Below, in pieces: positions 20,943-33,755 of a stretch of 64,000 bases of DNA (positions are counted from its first letter, which is position 1; every line of letters begins with the position of its first letter). The notes under the pieces were generated by a model that had not been told where the DNA came from, made no database searches, and worked only from the letters and a program-made list of their open reading frames with translations. Location: positions 23,675,204-23,739,203 of the forward strand of contig CM066919.1 of assembly GCA_033964015.1 (NCBI GenBank), in the 5' to 3' direction. The position numbers and the translations under genes are program-made. The DNA comes from Scolanthus callimorphus. Lineage: Eukaryota > Cnidaria > Anthozoa > Actiniaria > Edwardsiidae.

Positions 20943-23900
20943 CAATACAGAAACCCCACCATGAGCAGCATTCGGAAATTCTGTTTGGGAGGCATGGGGG
21001 GTTTAAAATATACTGCTGCCGATGATGGGGTACATATATTTTCTGGAATTGCCCTATCACCTGTATTTTTAACTGGAAATTCAAGGGATTCTTGGGTCCT
21101 TTACGTAATTTTCCTCCATGGTGGGAGTATGGATCATTTCTGGAATAACACAATGGACTTTGTGAAATAAAACTTTACACCTTGTTCTTATAAAAGGCAT
21201 TGTATGCAGCTCTGATTAATATAACCACTGTCTGACCACTTTAAAACCTTTGATGTAGAGAGGCCATGTACTTGGTCCGCCATTAGATCGTGTGCCTGCC
21301 ATCGCCATCTATAATAATGCACATGCAACAACTTTTTTCGCTTTGCAGTTATGTGTTAATTGTATAATTTAGTATTTTATAATTTTTTTTACCACTTCTT
21401 ACTGACTGGGCAGCACCTTGCATGGCTCTGCCATTCGTGCTGACCCTTTTGGGCAAGATTACCTGTTTTTTTTTTCTTTTCATTGTAAATCTGTAATTTG
21501 TCAATGTAGTGTTAGCATAGTTTGTAATTTAATTAGTAATTTTGGTAATTTACCCAATAAAAAACCCAGGGCCTGGCATTATGAACGTATGGTTGCCAAT
21601 GGTGACTAGAATTGGGGTTTGGCAAACAAAAAAAGATGGTGACCAGATGCCAACCAAACTTTAAGTCTGACATTTTTTAGCAGTCTCAGATAATAAATAA
21701 TAATTATGAACTTTGTTCTCTTCTAGTATAAGAGAGGTCATGTCCCACAATACTTGCATTTTGTCAAGCCAGTCTCAATAAATGGCCAGTCACTCACAAT
21801 TGACTATGGGTCAGAACAGCAGGAGGACCAGTCAGAGGATGCTATTGTTGAAGAAGACTTTGATGAGATGGTGCTGTTTGAAGAGAGTTTTGTGGTCCCT
21901 GCCACACCAACAGAGCCATCAATATCAGAACAATATGACCCATCAGGTACTAAATGGGCCCAGGTGATGTTTGAATACATGTGTGAACATTGCATAACTA
22001 AGAAATGTTGTTTTGGCACTTAGATGCTGATGAAAATGATGTTGCCGCAATGGATGACCTGGTGGAGAGATATCTGGCCAGTGCTGAGCCCCCTGATGAC
22101 GAGGATGATGGACTTGATGACAAGCTACCTTTGCCGCCAGAACCATTACTCACTGATGACAAAGAGGCAGACTCAGTATCAGATTATCAGGTTAGGGAAA
22201 TAATATCCCTTGAAATCAGAACGAGAATATCAGGACACGACAGTCTGGATTTTCAATAGATTTTCATGCAGGAATAATAGGCATTGTTATATAGTGAGTG
22301 CTCACTCCAACCGAGTGCGCACTCTTATTGGCTAAATCAAAGTCACATGGTGAAGTACAAATCAAATATTCCCCGATCAGTCAATATTTCGAAAAATTAT
22401 TGACCGATAGGGGAATACTGCCTTCGCGCGTTGCGTTTGAGAGCAGGAAAAATAGAAGTTTATTGTAAACACGCATGTCTCTCTAAAAACCTTTGCTAAT
22501 TTTGATAAGTTTTTGCTAATACAAGAAAATTGTGGGATTTTAGGAGTGTTTTTATTTTACATGATGCAGTCGCGCACACACTTTGTAACTTCTCTTTCGT
22601 TCTTGAAATACATTTGTTTTGATTTAATAATTGCAGATTTTTTGCTATATAACAAAACACTTAATGACTGCTCCCTCAGGAAACACCAGTTTTGTTTCCC
22701 TCAAACATCGAGATTCTCGGGATACAAAACTGATGTTTCCCTCGGGAGCAGTCATTAAAGCCTGGTGCACACTAGCGACATAACGACATAAGGACGTTAT
22801 GTTGCAACGAAAAAAGTAAGGGAAAATAATTGAAACAATCAATATTTTCCATGGATCTTCATTAGATTACTTCACCAAAGCAATCTTACGTTATGTTTTG
22901 ACGACTTCAACTTCTTGAAACCACTTAATTTTGTTCGCGTGACATGTTTCTTATGTCGTTATGTCGCAAGTGTGCACCAGGCTTAAGTGTTTAAAAATTA
23001 TAGTGTTTAGGTTTGAATCAAAATATTATGTCTTTGCTGAAATTTTTTGTACACTTATTTTTTCACTCATTCAGCTGGATGTGTAAATTACATATTTGAA
23101 TAAAATGTAAACAGAATATTATAATATTTTTAACAGAGTAAATGTTATTATCATGTTTCCTTTTCCAGGAGCCAGAGTTGGAAGTTATCATAAGACATGT
23201 GAAATCCCCATCTCCTGAACCTGTTGAACCTGAAACACTTCCTGAACCTGAGGAACCAGATGAACTGGAAAAACAAGAAAAGCAGGTTGAGCAAGTGGAA
23301 GAAAAACCTGTAAAGGAGATTAGTGGAGAAAAAGTGGAACAAGAACCAGAACTTGTTCAAGAACCAGTTGAGCCAGTTCAAGAGGACACCCTACCTGAGA
23401 CTGCCCCACAGGAGCCAATACCTACAGAGGAACCCACACAAGAGCCAGAAAAGGCCCTTATCCCTGAGCCCCCAAAAGATGTCCCAGCTGTTGTAAGTCC
23501 TGAACCAAAGGTCAAGTTTCTTGATTCTGTGACAATATCAAGCTACAAATCCCCTGAACCAAAGCCACCATCAAAGGAACCTCCTAAACCAATCCTGAAG
23601 GCCTCAAAGCCACCAGCATCTGCCCCAGTTGTACAGCCAGAGGCACCAAAGAAGCCAAAGCCAAAGCCTGCACTAGAACGACGGGAAGCTGATATAAAAC
23701 CACAGGTCAAAGAGCAACCACTCAAGCCTGAGCCAGCATCGAAAATTGAAGATGAGAAAAAAGAAGAGCAAGTCAAGGATGAACCAGCACCTTCACAGAA
23801 CCTGGAATCAGAAAGGTAAAGCAATCAATTTTATTTTGATTCTAAACTCTAAAATATTCTATTGTGGTAACAATTCTATTGTATCTCTAAGTAACAGAGG

Positions 23901-26900
23901 TGTACAGTACTGAATTGTGCAGCTTGTTAATTATAAATGATAGAGACTATGATCTCAATAAAAATTGAGATACAAGTTGCAAATTGAAAATTCTGTCACT
24001 TTATTGCCATTTTTTCAATTTTGAGTCCATGTTTTACTGTAATTATTCAATAAGATTTTAGATTTTCACAGAAATCATGTAATATAACAGGTTTTTCTAA
24101 AGAGTATTCAATATAAATGTCAAAATGGCAGACTGTATAATTTCAATAGACTTGAAACAAATGTTGGATGGTGCCTTTTAAAGTATTTGACTTTTCTAGT
24201 TAAAAATAATTAACAAGAGCAAACAGTTGGTAGGGTAATTATTCATGCATGCACGTTTAATAGGTATAAGGATGTTTTTCATTGTCATATTAAAAACCGA
24301 AGAGTGTGTCAAATTCAAGATAAAATAAACAAAATTTGATAAAAATAAATACAATTCTGACAAAACTAAGATATTTTATTGACTACATCTTTTCTGCCTT
24401 TTTTAGATTTTGATTTATGGTGTTTTATTTTAGTTACTAGACAGTTCAGTAAATGCAAATTTTTTCTACTTCCTGGCTTTAATCACAACACTAAAACTGG
24501 ATGTCTGAGAGCAGTCTAGAGCATTGTGTAATGTTCTTGAACTGCTATAACAACTGATGTGTTGTTACATGTAATAGAGATTTTTGAAATGGCTTCCCAA
24601 ATCCATCATCTGACTTGGATATCGATTATCGTAAATTGTTCAAAGCTTAAAATTATGATTATCGTCATTTTGGTGACATAGTTATTTGATTTTGGCAAGG
24701 GTTCCACATGGCTGTAGGTAAGTTGCAGTAGAACATTTTGTACCATGAAGCACTCTGAGGGTTTTATGGGTAGGATTGACCAGTTTGTTTTTGGTTCGCA
24801 CTATTTGGATTCCCAGTCAGCTTTGTAAGTAACTAGAGATACAAGTGGATATTTTTTTATTTTTTCTGTGATCATTTCTCATTGTGATTTGTTTTAATCC
24901 ATAGATTACCAGATGCAGAGTTTGTACGTGCACCTGGTGCATACAAAATGTACCAGCCAATAGTAAGTATTGTAATATCACATGGGAACAATAGCACAAT
25001 AACATGCACTCTGATTTGTTGATCGTGCCCCCCCCCCGCCCCCCCCTTCCACATACACGCATACATACACACACCAGCTTCCCGCCTCCTCTCTAAAAGG
25101 ATTATTTGCTGGGGTCAGCAATGAAATAAAATTAATCAATCATTCATTTGTTCCATTTATCAAACAATCATACAAGTATATAAATCAACCATGATACAAG
25201 TAGATAGATAAACAGAAAAACAAAACAACCAAACAATGATAACTGAATAAATTAAACAATTTCAAATTTCTATGAGGGTCAAAGTAATGCCCACAGCTAA
25301 GACTGTTAATTTTTTATCTTTTAAGGATTGTAATAGGGTATGGTTGTGAGTGCTAAGGACAAAGGTTAATTAAACCAAGGGGACTTTATAAGAAACCTCC
25401 TAATTTGGTTAAACATACACTGTAGATATAGACATATGCTTTGTTAGATGAAGTTTGCCCCTTCCCCAAAGTCAACATATGGTTTCTGAAAGGGCTGCAG
25501 ATAGTTGTGTGTAATCTGTGAATCATTTTGTGATACAAATTATAATTGCACAAATTTCAACAATTTACTTAATAGATAGTTGACTTTCTTTCTCAAGTCA
25601 TGGTTTTGGCTCTTCATGCTCCAACAATACTTCACTAAACTGTACTTTTTAGTAAATAGTGTTTCACAGAATAAGATTGACTGTTTTCACTTTGCACTCT
25701 ATCTTATCTGATTCCTAATGACTAGTTTTCTATCTAAGCAATGAATAATTGAAATGTAAAACACTGAAAATTGAGAAAAAAGAGAGAAAAAGAAAGGTTC
25801 TTCTCACTTCTCATCACGAGGGAACTCCAAAGACCATGTTTCTTCTACATTATTTGGAGATAATCTTTTGATTTAAGGTTTTACCTGTAATACCTTTGAA
25901 ATGAATATATTTGTATGTATCCCCAATAATAAATTTTAATTATTTTCTTAAATAACAGCCAGGTTGTCATATAAATAAATAATTTAGAATTTCTCATTAT
26001 CTCAATCTTTAAGACCCCAGGGTTTAAATAATTTACCAACTTTCCCCAGTTGCTAAAGGCAATGAGAACTAAACAAAAATATTAATCAAGTTTTGACTTT
26101 AAATATAATTGAAACTAGAAGTATTCTGTCTAAAGATTTTCTGTTTAGCAAGTATGATATCCATTCCTTTTGTCTTAAATTTGGCAGTGGATTATAACTT
26201 CTTTAGCTTTTTACTGCATGATGGATTGTCATTCATTTTTTGAAGGGATTCCCTTTAATTGCTTCATTGGAATTCATTGGTAGATTATAAAAGGTCTTTT
26301 GTTAGGCACTGTCAGATAGGAACATATTTAACTGATAACCACAACATGATCCTATAGCAAGTCAAGGCATTTCTGTTAGTAATAGCCTGCAAAATATAAC
26401 GAAAGTCTACCATACTTAAAGTCTTCTTAAAAGAAAAAAAGGTAAAAATGCTTTTAATACTGCAAATAATAATTTGTCACTTTTAAAAAAGTGTCTGCTT
26501 CCAGTTTCATATAAATATAAAGTTTTTGTTTTTAATCTGACAACTGCATTATGTAGTGTAAAGTATCACTTTTGATGTTCTTAAAAATGTAATATTCTAT
26601 ATTGCTACAGAGTATGCTAAATGTTAATGTCATATACTTGTAAACTACATTTGTTTGGCACTTTATTTCAAGGGGAAATCAAGGAAAACATTTTAAAGAA
26701 ATACAGTTTTTTGTTACTTCTGTTTTATCATTCTTCATCACATTATACTGATTTTACCTTTATCAATGAAATAAATATTTTATTGTAAAGAAGAAATATT
26801 GGCACACTAAAATATGTGACCCTCTTTGGGAAAACGTATAATAACGATTTTCCGTTTAGTGGCAAAAATAAACGAACGGTAAACGACTTTCCAAATCGTT

Positions 26901-29900
26901 TAAACGATTTTCCAAAACGTATATACGACTTTCCAAAACGTATATACGACTTTCCAAAACGTATATACGACTTTCCAAAACACATAAACGACTTTCCAAA
27001 TCGATTAAACGATTTTCCAAAACGTATAAACGATCTACATAAACGGACACCCTCACCAAACCGACCTAAAAGCCACGGAACAAAAACTTCCCAGCGCGTA
27101 TTCATTACGCGTATTTCCCGGAGATTTCAATGTCCGAACTCGACCGAACACTTATGCGAAAATAAAATAAAGTTCACGCTTAATTATATAATTATAATAT
27201 CCAGTAACTAATCTGAACATCAAAAGATGCATCTACGAAAAATTAAACGAGAAAATCGAGAGAAGGAAACACCAAGGGAAAGAAATAATGAATTCGGAAT
27301 GATTGAATAAAATGTGCGAGTTTCAGCGCATTGTTTTGAATGCATAATTAACTTGACCTTTCGCGAATGCGCTACACGACGAAAATGCTCTGTGTTTCTC
27401 ACAAGAAGTAAAACGGAAAACAAATAGCCGGAGAAGGTTATTAACTGGCTTTATGGCATTGATAGCAGAAAAAAACATATTCGCGTTGGGGAAATCAGAC
27501 GCAGAAGTATAGTATTTATTTTGGTATCACGCGACGCGACCGACCAACTTTGTAGTTGCGTGACAGGAAACAGTCAAGTGCAAAACTTCATTCTTTTGCT
27601 GTAATTTTTACTGTTTTGATGTACCCCATACAAACCGATGGCTTTTCTTTTCTGTGCTTGAAAGCAACTCGTTCAATCTCGCATCTTTTACTTCAGTTCG
27701 CTTCGCTTTCCACGTGTGAAAGTGTCGCGCCATTTGGATCATGATTCAAAACAAAACAATTATTTCACGCTATCTATACACTTTGACATTGAATCATAAT
27801 TTTACCTCGCAAGTTTTAAGTCTTCCTTGGCAAATTGTAGTGGTATGTTTAATGCAGCATAGTACTTACCAGGCTTTAAAACAACGGTGAAAAGTATTCG
27901 CTCTTCGTGCCCGAACGCAAACCGAATTATAACTCGCTATGGAACGTGGATGCTCGCTACCTCTCTAAAGCGAATTCCAACGTGGAGCGAACATCCTTTC
28001 TCCACTCGTATAAACGATTTTTCAATTCGTATAAACGATTTTGTTACTCATTTAAACGCTTTCATCATTCGTTTAAACGTTTTCCCACAGCGTTTAAACG
28101 AATTTTCAAATCGTATAAACGATTTTCAAAGTCGTTTAAACGATTTGTGAGATCGTTTAAACGCTTCATAAACGACTTTTTCATTAAACGCTAAATCGTT
28201 ATTATACGTTTTCCCAAAGAGGGTCACATATTTGGTAGCATAGCTTTGCAACTGAACAAATACACAAGAGTACTTTTATGAAAAAGTATGAACAATGTGA
28301 AGTGTGTAGATTATGTATTCAAACTTATCCTTTTCATAGCTTACTCCAGTCTGATGGCTATGAATTAACTAGAGTACTTAACAATATATTTTGTATGTTC
28401 TTTCTAGATATTAATCATAACTTATCAACATCTTGTAGAGGAAAATGTTTATTTCCCATTGACCAGATGCACCTGTATAATAATAATTTATGCTCATTTT
28501 TAATCAACTCTTATACTTGTAATTATGAGTGTACCTTTGCAGCCATTCAGCATTTAGTTTCGTTATTCTGAAATTATTTTTGCAATTGAGAAATTATTTT
28601 CTTTTTTTAAGAGATTAATTTCGTAATTCCGAAATTGTTCTCGTACTTCTGAAGTTATTTTCGTATTTCTGAAATTATTTTCGCAATTCTGAAATTATTT
28701 TCGCAATTCTCAAATTGTTTTCGTACTTCTCGTGAAATTATTTACGTATTTCTGAAATTATTTTCGCAGTATACCTTTGCGGCCATTCAGCAATTATTTA
28801 CGTCATTCTGAAATTATTTTCCCAACTCTGAATTATTTTCCTAATTCTGAAATTATCCCGTACTTCTAAAATTATTTTCGGGACTCTGAAAGTATTTTCG
28901 TAATGCTGAAATTAATTTTAATTCTGAAATTAGTTTCGTGTTTCTGAAATCATTTTCTTGCACTGCTGAAATTATTTCGCTACGCCAAAATTATTTTCGT
29001 ACTTGAAATTGATTTTCACAACTCTAAAAATTTTCATTATCCCAAAAAGCGGAGCGCACCTTCCACCTTAGTACGACTACTGAGGATTGCTACTAAACCA
29101 TCGACTGAGCTTCCGGCAAGGAACAAAGTGATTGTAGCAGGGTGATGACTTAGTAGTATTAACGCTCTTAGTGTGCCAATGCCTACTATGGCAAGGCACC
29201 GCAAGTAAGGTAGGATGACTTGATACTAAGGTACTAGCCTACCAATGGCCCAGAAAAAGGTACTGGAACCTTAGTACTAATTCATTGCACCCTGTACCCT
29301 GCTGTACTTTGCCCTATGACACCTTGCCCTATGTTCCCTACCCTGCTATACAATGGCCTTGTTCCTTGCCAAAGCTAAGCCATACTAAAGTAAGAAGGTG
29401 GAAAGTGCAAAGTGCGTTTCACTTTTCGGAATGATAAAAAAATAATTTGAGAATTACGAAAATAATTTCAGAATTACGAAAATAATTTCAGAAGTACGAA
29501 TACAATTTGAGAATTGTGAAAATAATTTCAGAATTTCGAATAATTTCAGAAATACGGAAATAACTTCAGAAGTACGAGAATAATTTGATAATTACAAAAA
29601 TAATTTCGTGAAAAAACAAAATAATTTCTGAATTGCGAAAATAATTTCTGAAAAAAGGAAAATCATTTCAGAATAACGAAACTAAATGCTGAATGGCCGC
29701 AAAGGTACACTCATAGTAATCTTGTTCAGTAAAATAATATTTTTTATATATCATCCTTGTAATCAAAAGTAAAAGTTTTATCATTTTAATTTCAAAACGT
29801 TTCATTGCTTTCCATTAACTTTTTGTAATATATTTTGTTGATCTATTTTCTGTTTCCAGGATCTTCTAGAGTATGGGTTAGAGCAAGCTCGGCTTCACAG

Positions 29901-32900
29901 GGACACCAAAAAATCGTTACCAGGATCCACCATGCCACTTGGTTCAGGGAACTACCACCAGATGCTTCCAGAAAGCAGTTTGGTTATTAATGCCATCATG
30001 GATGAAGAGAGGGTAAAAACAAACAATATAACAATTTCTTGTGATTGAATTTCTAGTGATGGGAAATGAAAGTAGAAAAAACGATTGGTGCATGAATGGA
30101 TGCCAACCTCTCAACTTCACAAAATGGGAGATGGGGGTGTTTTGGACCCACATAAATTTCTTAGTTTGCACGCTGGACCAATGCAGCAGGCCAAAATGGC
30201 TGAAATGCAGGTGTCATCTGCAAAATGCTTGAGAGTTGGTATCTTTTGGGATTGGGTTTGTGCCCATGCCTAGGGAAATAGTTAAATTACAGGGGGAAAA
30301 GGTTTCCCTAGTCTTGACTCCAACAATTCCAACTTTATAATGCATATGAAAATCAGATTTTTCACAATTCTCAATAGTCCAGTTTCGAATTCTCTAATCT
30401 ACCACTGAATAGGCATCAAAGGCGCATAAATACAGTGGGAGCCTCGATTTGAACCCAAAAGTTGTGAATACTGACAAGTCCAAAAATTGTTGTCTATTGT
30501 CTCCATTCAAGCTTCATCAGTTTCTCGTCGGTATTCACAACTTTTTGTACTTCAAACTGAGGCCCCACTGTATTTATGCACAGTCGATGCCTATTCAGCG
30601 GTAGAGTAGAGAATTCGAAACTGGATTATTCACATGGGTACTGGGTTTCTGCAGAAATTTTCTGCAAATGATAGCAATGCTGAGGAAAAAAAATAAAGTT
30701 TGCCAAGGGTTGTAACTAGACTCTTCACATTCCATTCTGAATTTGCCAGCAATAACTTTTTGTATATCGATTTCAGCGTAAGAAGGAAGGGATCAAGCCC
30801 TGGCTTCAAGGTCGGTTGGCATTATCCAAACAGACTAGCAGATTTGAACTACCTATGGATATCAAGGTTCTTGAATGTAAGTAAAAAACATTATCTGCTA
30901 CTTATTACTTTACTTTTGTATGATGATTTCAAATTTGAATTTTCAAACTAGTAGTGGTAACATTTTTGTTTGTTTGTTCTAGCTATGTCAGCAATGGATT
31001 ATTTGACTCAATATTGTATTATAAGGTAGGAAGATTTCATAGTGTGTGATTTGGGGGGAGGGGGGAGAGAGGAGGAAACTTCCTTGAAATTCCAGAGGGG
31101 GGTGGGGGTCATATTTCAAGCCCATCCTGTGGGGGCTTGATTTCAGACCAGATTGTGTTCCACTTGGTCAATTACCATAATGATTTATGAACCTCCAGAG
31201 TGAGAACGTCACACTATCAAGTTGAAATAATTTTGTTTATATCTGAGAATAATATAATGTAAATTATTTTACAGTACAAGAAGAAAAGCTTTGTACAAGC
31301 ACATATTTCAAAAGATTGATAAAGACAGAGATGGGATAATATCATTTAGGGTAAGCTATTTCTCACAAAAAGTGTAATATGTTTCAATTATTTTTATTGT
31401 AAACAGCATGATGTCTATGGTTTGCTGTGCCTGTTTACATGATGTCTATGGTTTGCTGTGCCTGTTTATTGAATTGTGGACTTTATTTTATTATTCATTA
31501 TCAAATCCATCCCTTATTCATAGGATGCTTGTCCAATCTCTGCACTGGATTCGCATCAGGTGACACTACTTGTATCCCCCGATAAAGAATGGCTAGTTGT
31601 CTGATATAGAATAATTGGTCACTAATTGGACCAATTAGTATTCTCTATCAGACACCTTCCAGTGCAACCCCTCAGTCCTAAGGCTGAAGGGTGACCACTC
31701 TAGTGAGTCCAAATATGGTCTTCTCTCTAGGGCAGTACCTGAAAAAGGCTTCACCTGAGAGACTTTATATTGTTTTAGTCCGGCTAGATCCATGTGGGAC
31801 AGGGCACATACCTTCTGCACATGCTTGCTACAAAATGTCATGTCCCACATGGAGCTAGGCGGACTAAAACAACATATAGTCTCCCAGATGAAGCCTTTTT
31901 CAGGGACTGCACTAGAGAGAAGACCATACTTAGACTTCACTAGAGTGGTCCCCTTCAGCCTTTGGACTTGTTTGACAACTTATGAGTAAAATATTACGTT
32001 TATATCAACTGATGAATAAAATAATATTACGTTTATATCAACAGCGATATAAACGTAATCTTTCATTCATCAATGCTTTATCAAAACGATATAAACGTAA
32101 TCTTTTATTCATCAATGCTTTAAAATCATGACTGATTTGATAAGTCATTTATAAAATTTGTGTCCGTGTTCTATTGTCACTCATTTTATAAATAGTACTA
32201 AATAAATTTTCCTTGCACAGGAGTTGGACAAAGGTCTAAAAGAAATTCATGTGGAGTCAATTGAAACAAGCCAAGTTAAACAAATTGCTGAGGTATGAAG
32301 TGAAAGCATATAATTCTTTATTGTTGTTAAGTCCATGAAACCTCTAAAATGACAATTTTAAAAACTTGACCAGGACGGTGATAAGGTACTTCAATTCAAA
32401 CAATTAATACCATTTTAGCTTTGCAGAACAGACACAAGCCTAGATTTGGACTGTTTTTTCATGGTTTAGTAGGAACACCTGAACTTTCAGCCATCTTTTC
32501 CCCCTATAACCCTAACATGTTATGGTAGGATTGTAGGGAGAAAAGGCAGCTAAAAATTCAGGATAGGAATCCCCTTTGGGGTGGCAAATGGTAGATGCAA
32601 GATTGTTGGAGACAGCGGAGATGAAGGCTTAGAAATTGAAGATCGAAACAATCAAAATATTGCTCCTCATACATTCCCTGTAATTTGCATTAATTGGCAG
32701 AAAAAGGAGAAAATTTTTTCCTAAAATGCTAAAATGCTTTCCTGTTACAGATGGTTGAAGCTGATGACAAGACAAAGTTCAACATGAAGCAGTTTTCAGC
32801 CATTGCAGCATTTTCAGAAAGACTATTATTTGCAGATTTTGTGTAAGTGTGCATTGGAAGAGTTTAATTGGAGCTAAATTTTGACTCCAACCTACATTTT

Positions 32901-32930
32901 TAACATTTCATTTTTATTATTTTTATTTGT

Positions 32931-32961
<31 letters not shown>

Positions 32962-33755
32962 GGGGGAAGGGGAGGGGTTGCTGTTCCACCACTCAAATCT
33001 TCTCAGGCAATCAAATCCTTGCTGTTCACCAAGTACAGCAAACACCTGCAAATATCATTAGGGAAGCTGCACTAGGTAAAACAGGGCAAGGATCTGATAA
33101 GCGGTGATGTCAGAATGTTTTCAAGCAGGTGGTTATTTAAAAAATATAGCCGGCCCAGTTTGGCTAATTTCAGTGACTCAATTATGCTTTTGTCTAGAGT
33201 CTGTGGTCACCAGCTTGTTTTGATAGCACTGGATTTTGGTCTAAAGGTTTGAGTAACAGAAAACAAAGCTTATTTGTGCATTTGTGTACTTTGTATTTTA
33301 AAAAAGAAAATTATTATTCCATCACAGAACTGAGGAAACTAAAGGAATTAACAATACAAAAGAAATCATTGAAGAGGCAGATTTTTGCAGCTTGAAATGG
33401 AAAATTGATGGTTTTAAGGTAAGCAATGATGGAATGAAATGGTTACTGTTTATCGTTTATACATTATCTTCTGGCTCATTTAAATCATCAAAAGCAATCA
33501 AACCAGTCTCCTTTTAATTGAACTAATCCCAGAAAAAATGTCATTCAAAAAGGCATAATTCTATTTGCAAAACAAGGAGTGCTCATCTAAGGATTAATTA
33601 ATAACCATTCTTTGACAATCTTGTACCGAGCAGTGGTTTACACATCAAGATTACAACAAACAGTCAATGTATCTTTTCGTTTTAATTTTATCTGTTCCAT
33701 TTTATTTTATTTTCAGATCAGCCCAACAGTAAAGAAAATATTGGAGGCCTTATAG
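19089..33755 (+). CDS. Uncharacterised EF-hand protein with Pro/Glu-rich linker (14 coding exons)
   Basis: Exons: 19089-19873, 20727-20762, 21727-21946, 22024-22190, 23169-23815, 24905-24962, 29860-30012, 30777-30876, 30983-31025, 31275-31350, 32221-32292, 32751-32842, 33329-33418, 33717-33755. An in-frame TAA precedes the ATG. The N-terminus is Ser/Arg-rich and basic, the middle is acidic, and exon 5 is a 215-codon Pro-Glu-Lys-rich low-complexity stretch. The C-terminus has one canonical EF-hand loop, DKDRDGIISFRE, with its twelfth residue opening the exon at 32221, and a degenerate second loop (EADDKTKFNMKQF). It ends ...KKILEAL. Two frame breaks need one extra base each: near the GGGGG run at 19567-19571, and in the AAA run near 33359-33361. 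With both restored all phases close and the protein is 859 aa. Function unknown; calcium binding is likely. A cilium link is conceivable but unsupported. Confidence 0.8.
20880..21150. repeat. Decayed copy of a dispersed repeat with poly-G tract
   Basis: Contains a T-run followed by about 19 G at 20922-20941, then modules (ATATTTTCTGGAATTGCCC, CCATGGTGGGAGTATGGATC) that recur near 37270, 39240-39430 and 50755-50810. The module CTGGAATTTCCAGAGGGGTGG and variants appear near 1220, 31090, 34665, 39300 and 49120, so this is one abundant fragmented family. Confidence 0.55.
22663..22757. mobile_element. Short hairpin MITE
   Basis: TAATGACTGCTCCCTCAGGA pairs with TCGGGAGCAGTCATTA around a short centre that repeats ACCAGTTTTGTTTCCC / complement. 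It abuts the next element at 22759. Confidence 0.6.
22759..22983. mobile_element. Harbinger-like MITE (TAA target duplication)
   Basis: Ends AGCCTGGTGCACACTAGCGA and the complement of AGCCTGGTGCACACTTGCGA, followed by inverted ACATAACGACATA. TAA lies at 22756-22758 and 22984-22986. It sits in an intron of the EF-hand gene. Confidence 0.75.
26810..28233. mobile_element. Foldback-like transposon 1: arms made of tandem short repeats
   Basis: The outer ends are about 41-bp inverted repeats (AAATATGTGACCCTCTTTGG, then GAAAACGTATAATAACGATT). Inside each end lies an array of roughly 16-20 bp units built on AAACGATTTTCCAAAACG and variants (left about 26876-27043, right about 27998-28200), in opposite orientations. 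About 950 bp of non-coding centre separates the arms. Long terminal repeats composed of tandem units are the hallmark of Foldback/Galileo-type elements. No target duplication could be assigned. Confidence 0.75.
28526..29713. mobile_element. Foldback-like transposon 2
   Basis: Ends TGAGTGTACCTTTGCAGCCA and the complement of TGAGTGTACCTTTGCGGCCA, flanked by TA (28524-28525, 29714-29715). The left arm (to about 29035) is a degenerate tandem array of the 17-bp unit TTCTGAAATTATTTTCG; the right arm (from about 29438) is the same array inverted. A second copy of the terminal motif occurs inside the left arm near 28771. The centre is about 400 bp and non-coding, rich in CTTAGTACTAAGG-like words. Same intron as foldback 1. 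Confidence 0.75.
31688..31950. repeat. Imperfect palindrome, arms about 125 bp
   Basis: GGGTGACCACTCTAGTGAGT ... GAAAAAGGCTTCACCTGAGA ... GATCCATGTGGGACA at the left is matched in inverted order by TGTCCCACATGGAGC ... CTTTTTCAGGGACTGC ... CACTAGAGTGGTCCCCTTCA at the right. Probably a MITE in an intron of the EF-hand gene. A further inverted/tandem set of ATATAAACGTAATC units follows at about 31995-32103. Confidence 0.65.

Noticed and set aside
26816..27211. ORFs with repeated NDFPKRIYDFPKR peptides on both strands
   Set aside because: They are translations of the tandem arms of the foldback element; the periodic DNA keeps all frames open.
26860..28200. Short regularly spaced repeats that could suggest a CRISPR array
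   Set aside because: Units abut with no unique spacers, the arms are inverted to each other, and the context is an intron of a eukaryotic gene.
33393..33395. TGA as the true end of the EF-hand protein
   Set aside because: A good donor at 33419 and a final exon ending in its own stop fit the shifted frame, whose composition is more protein-like.
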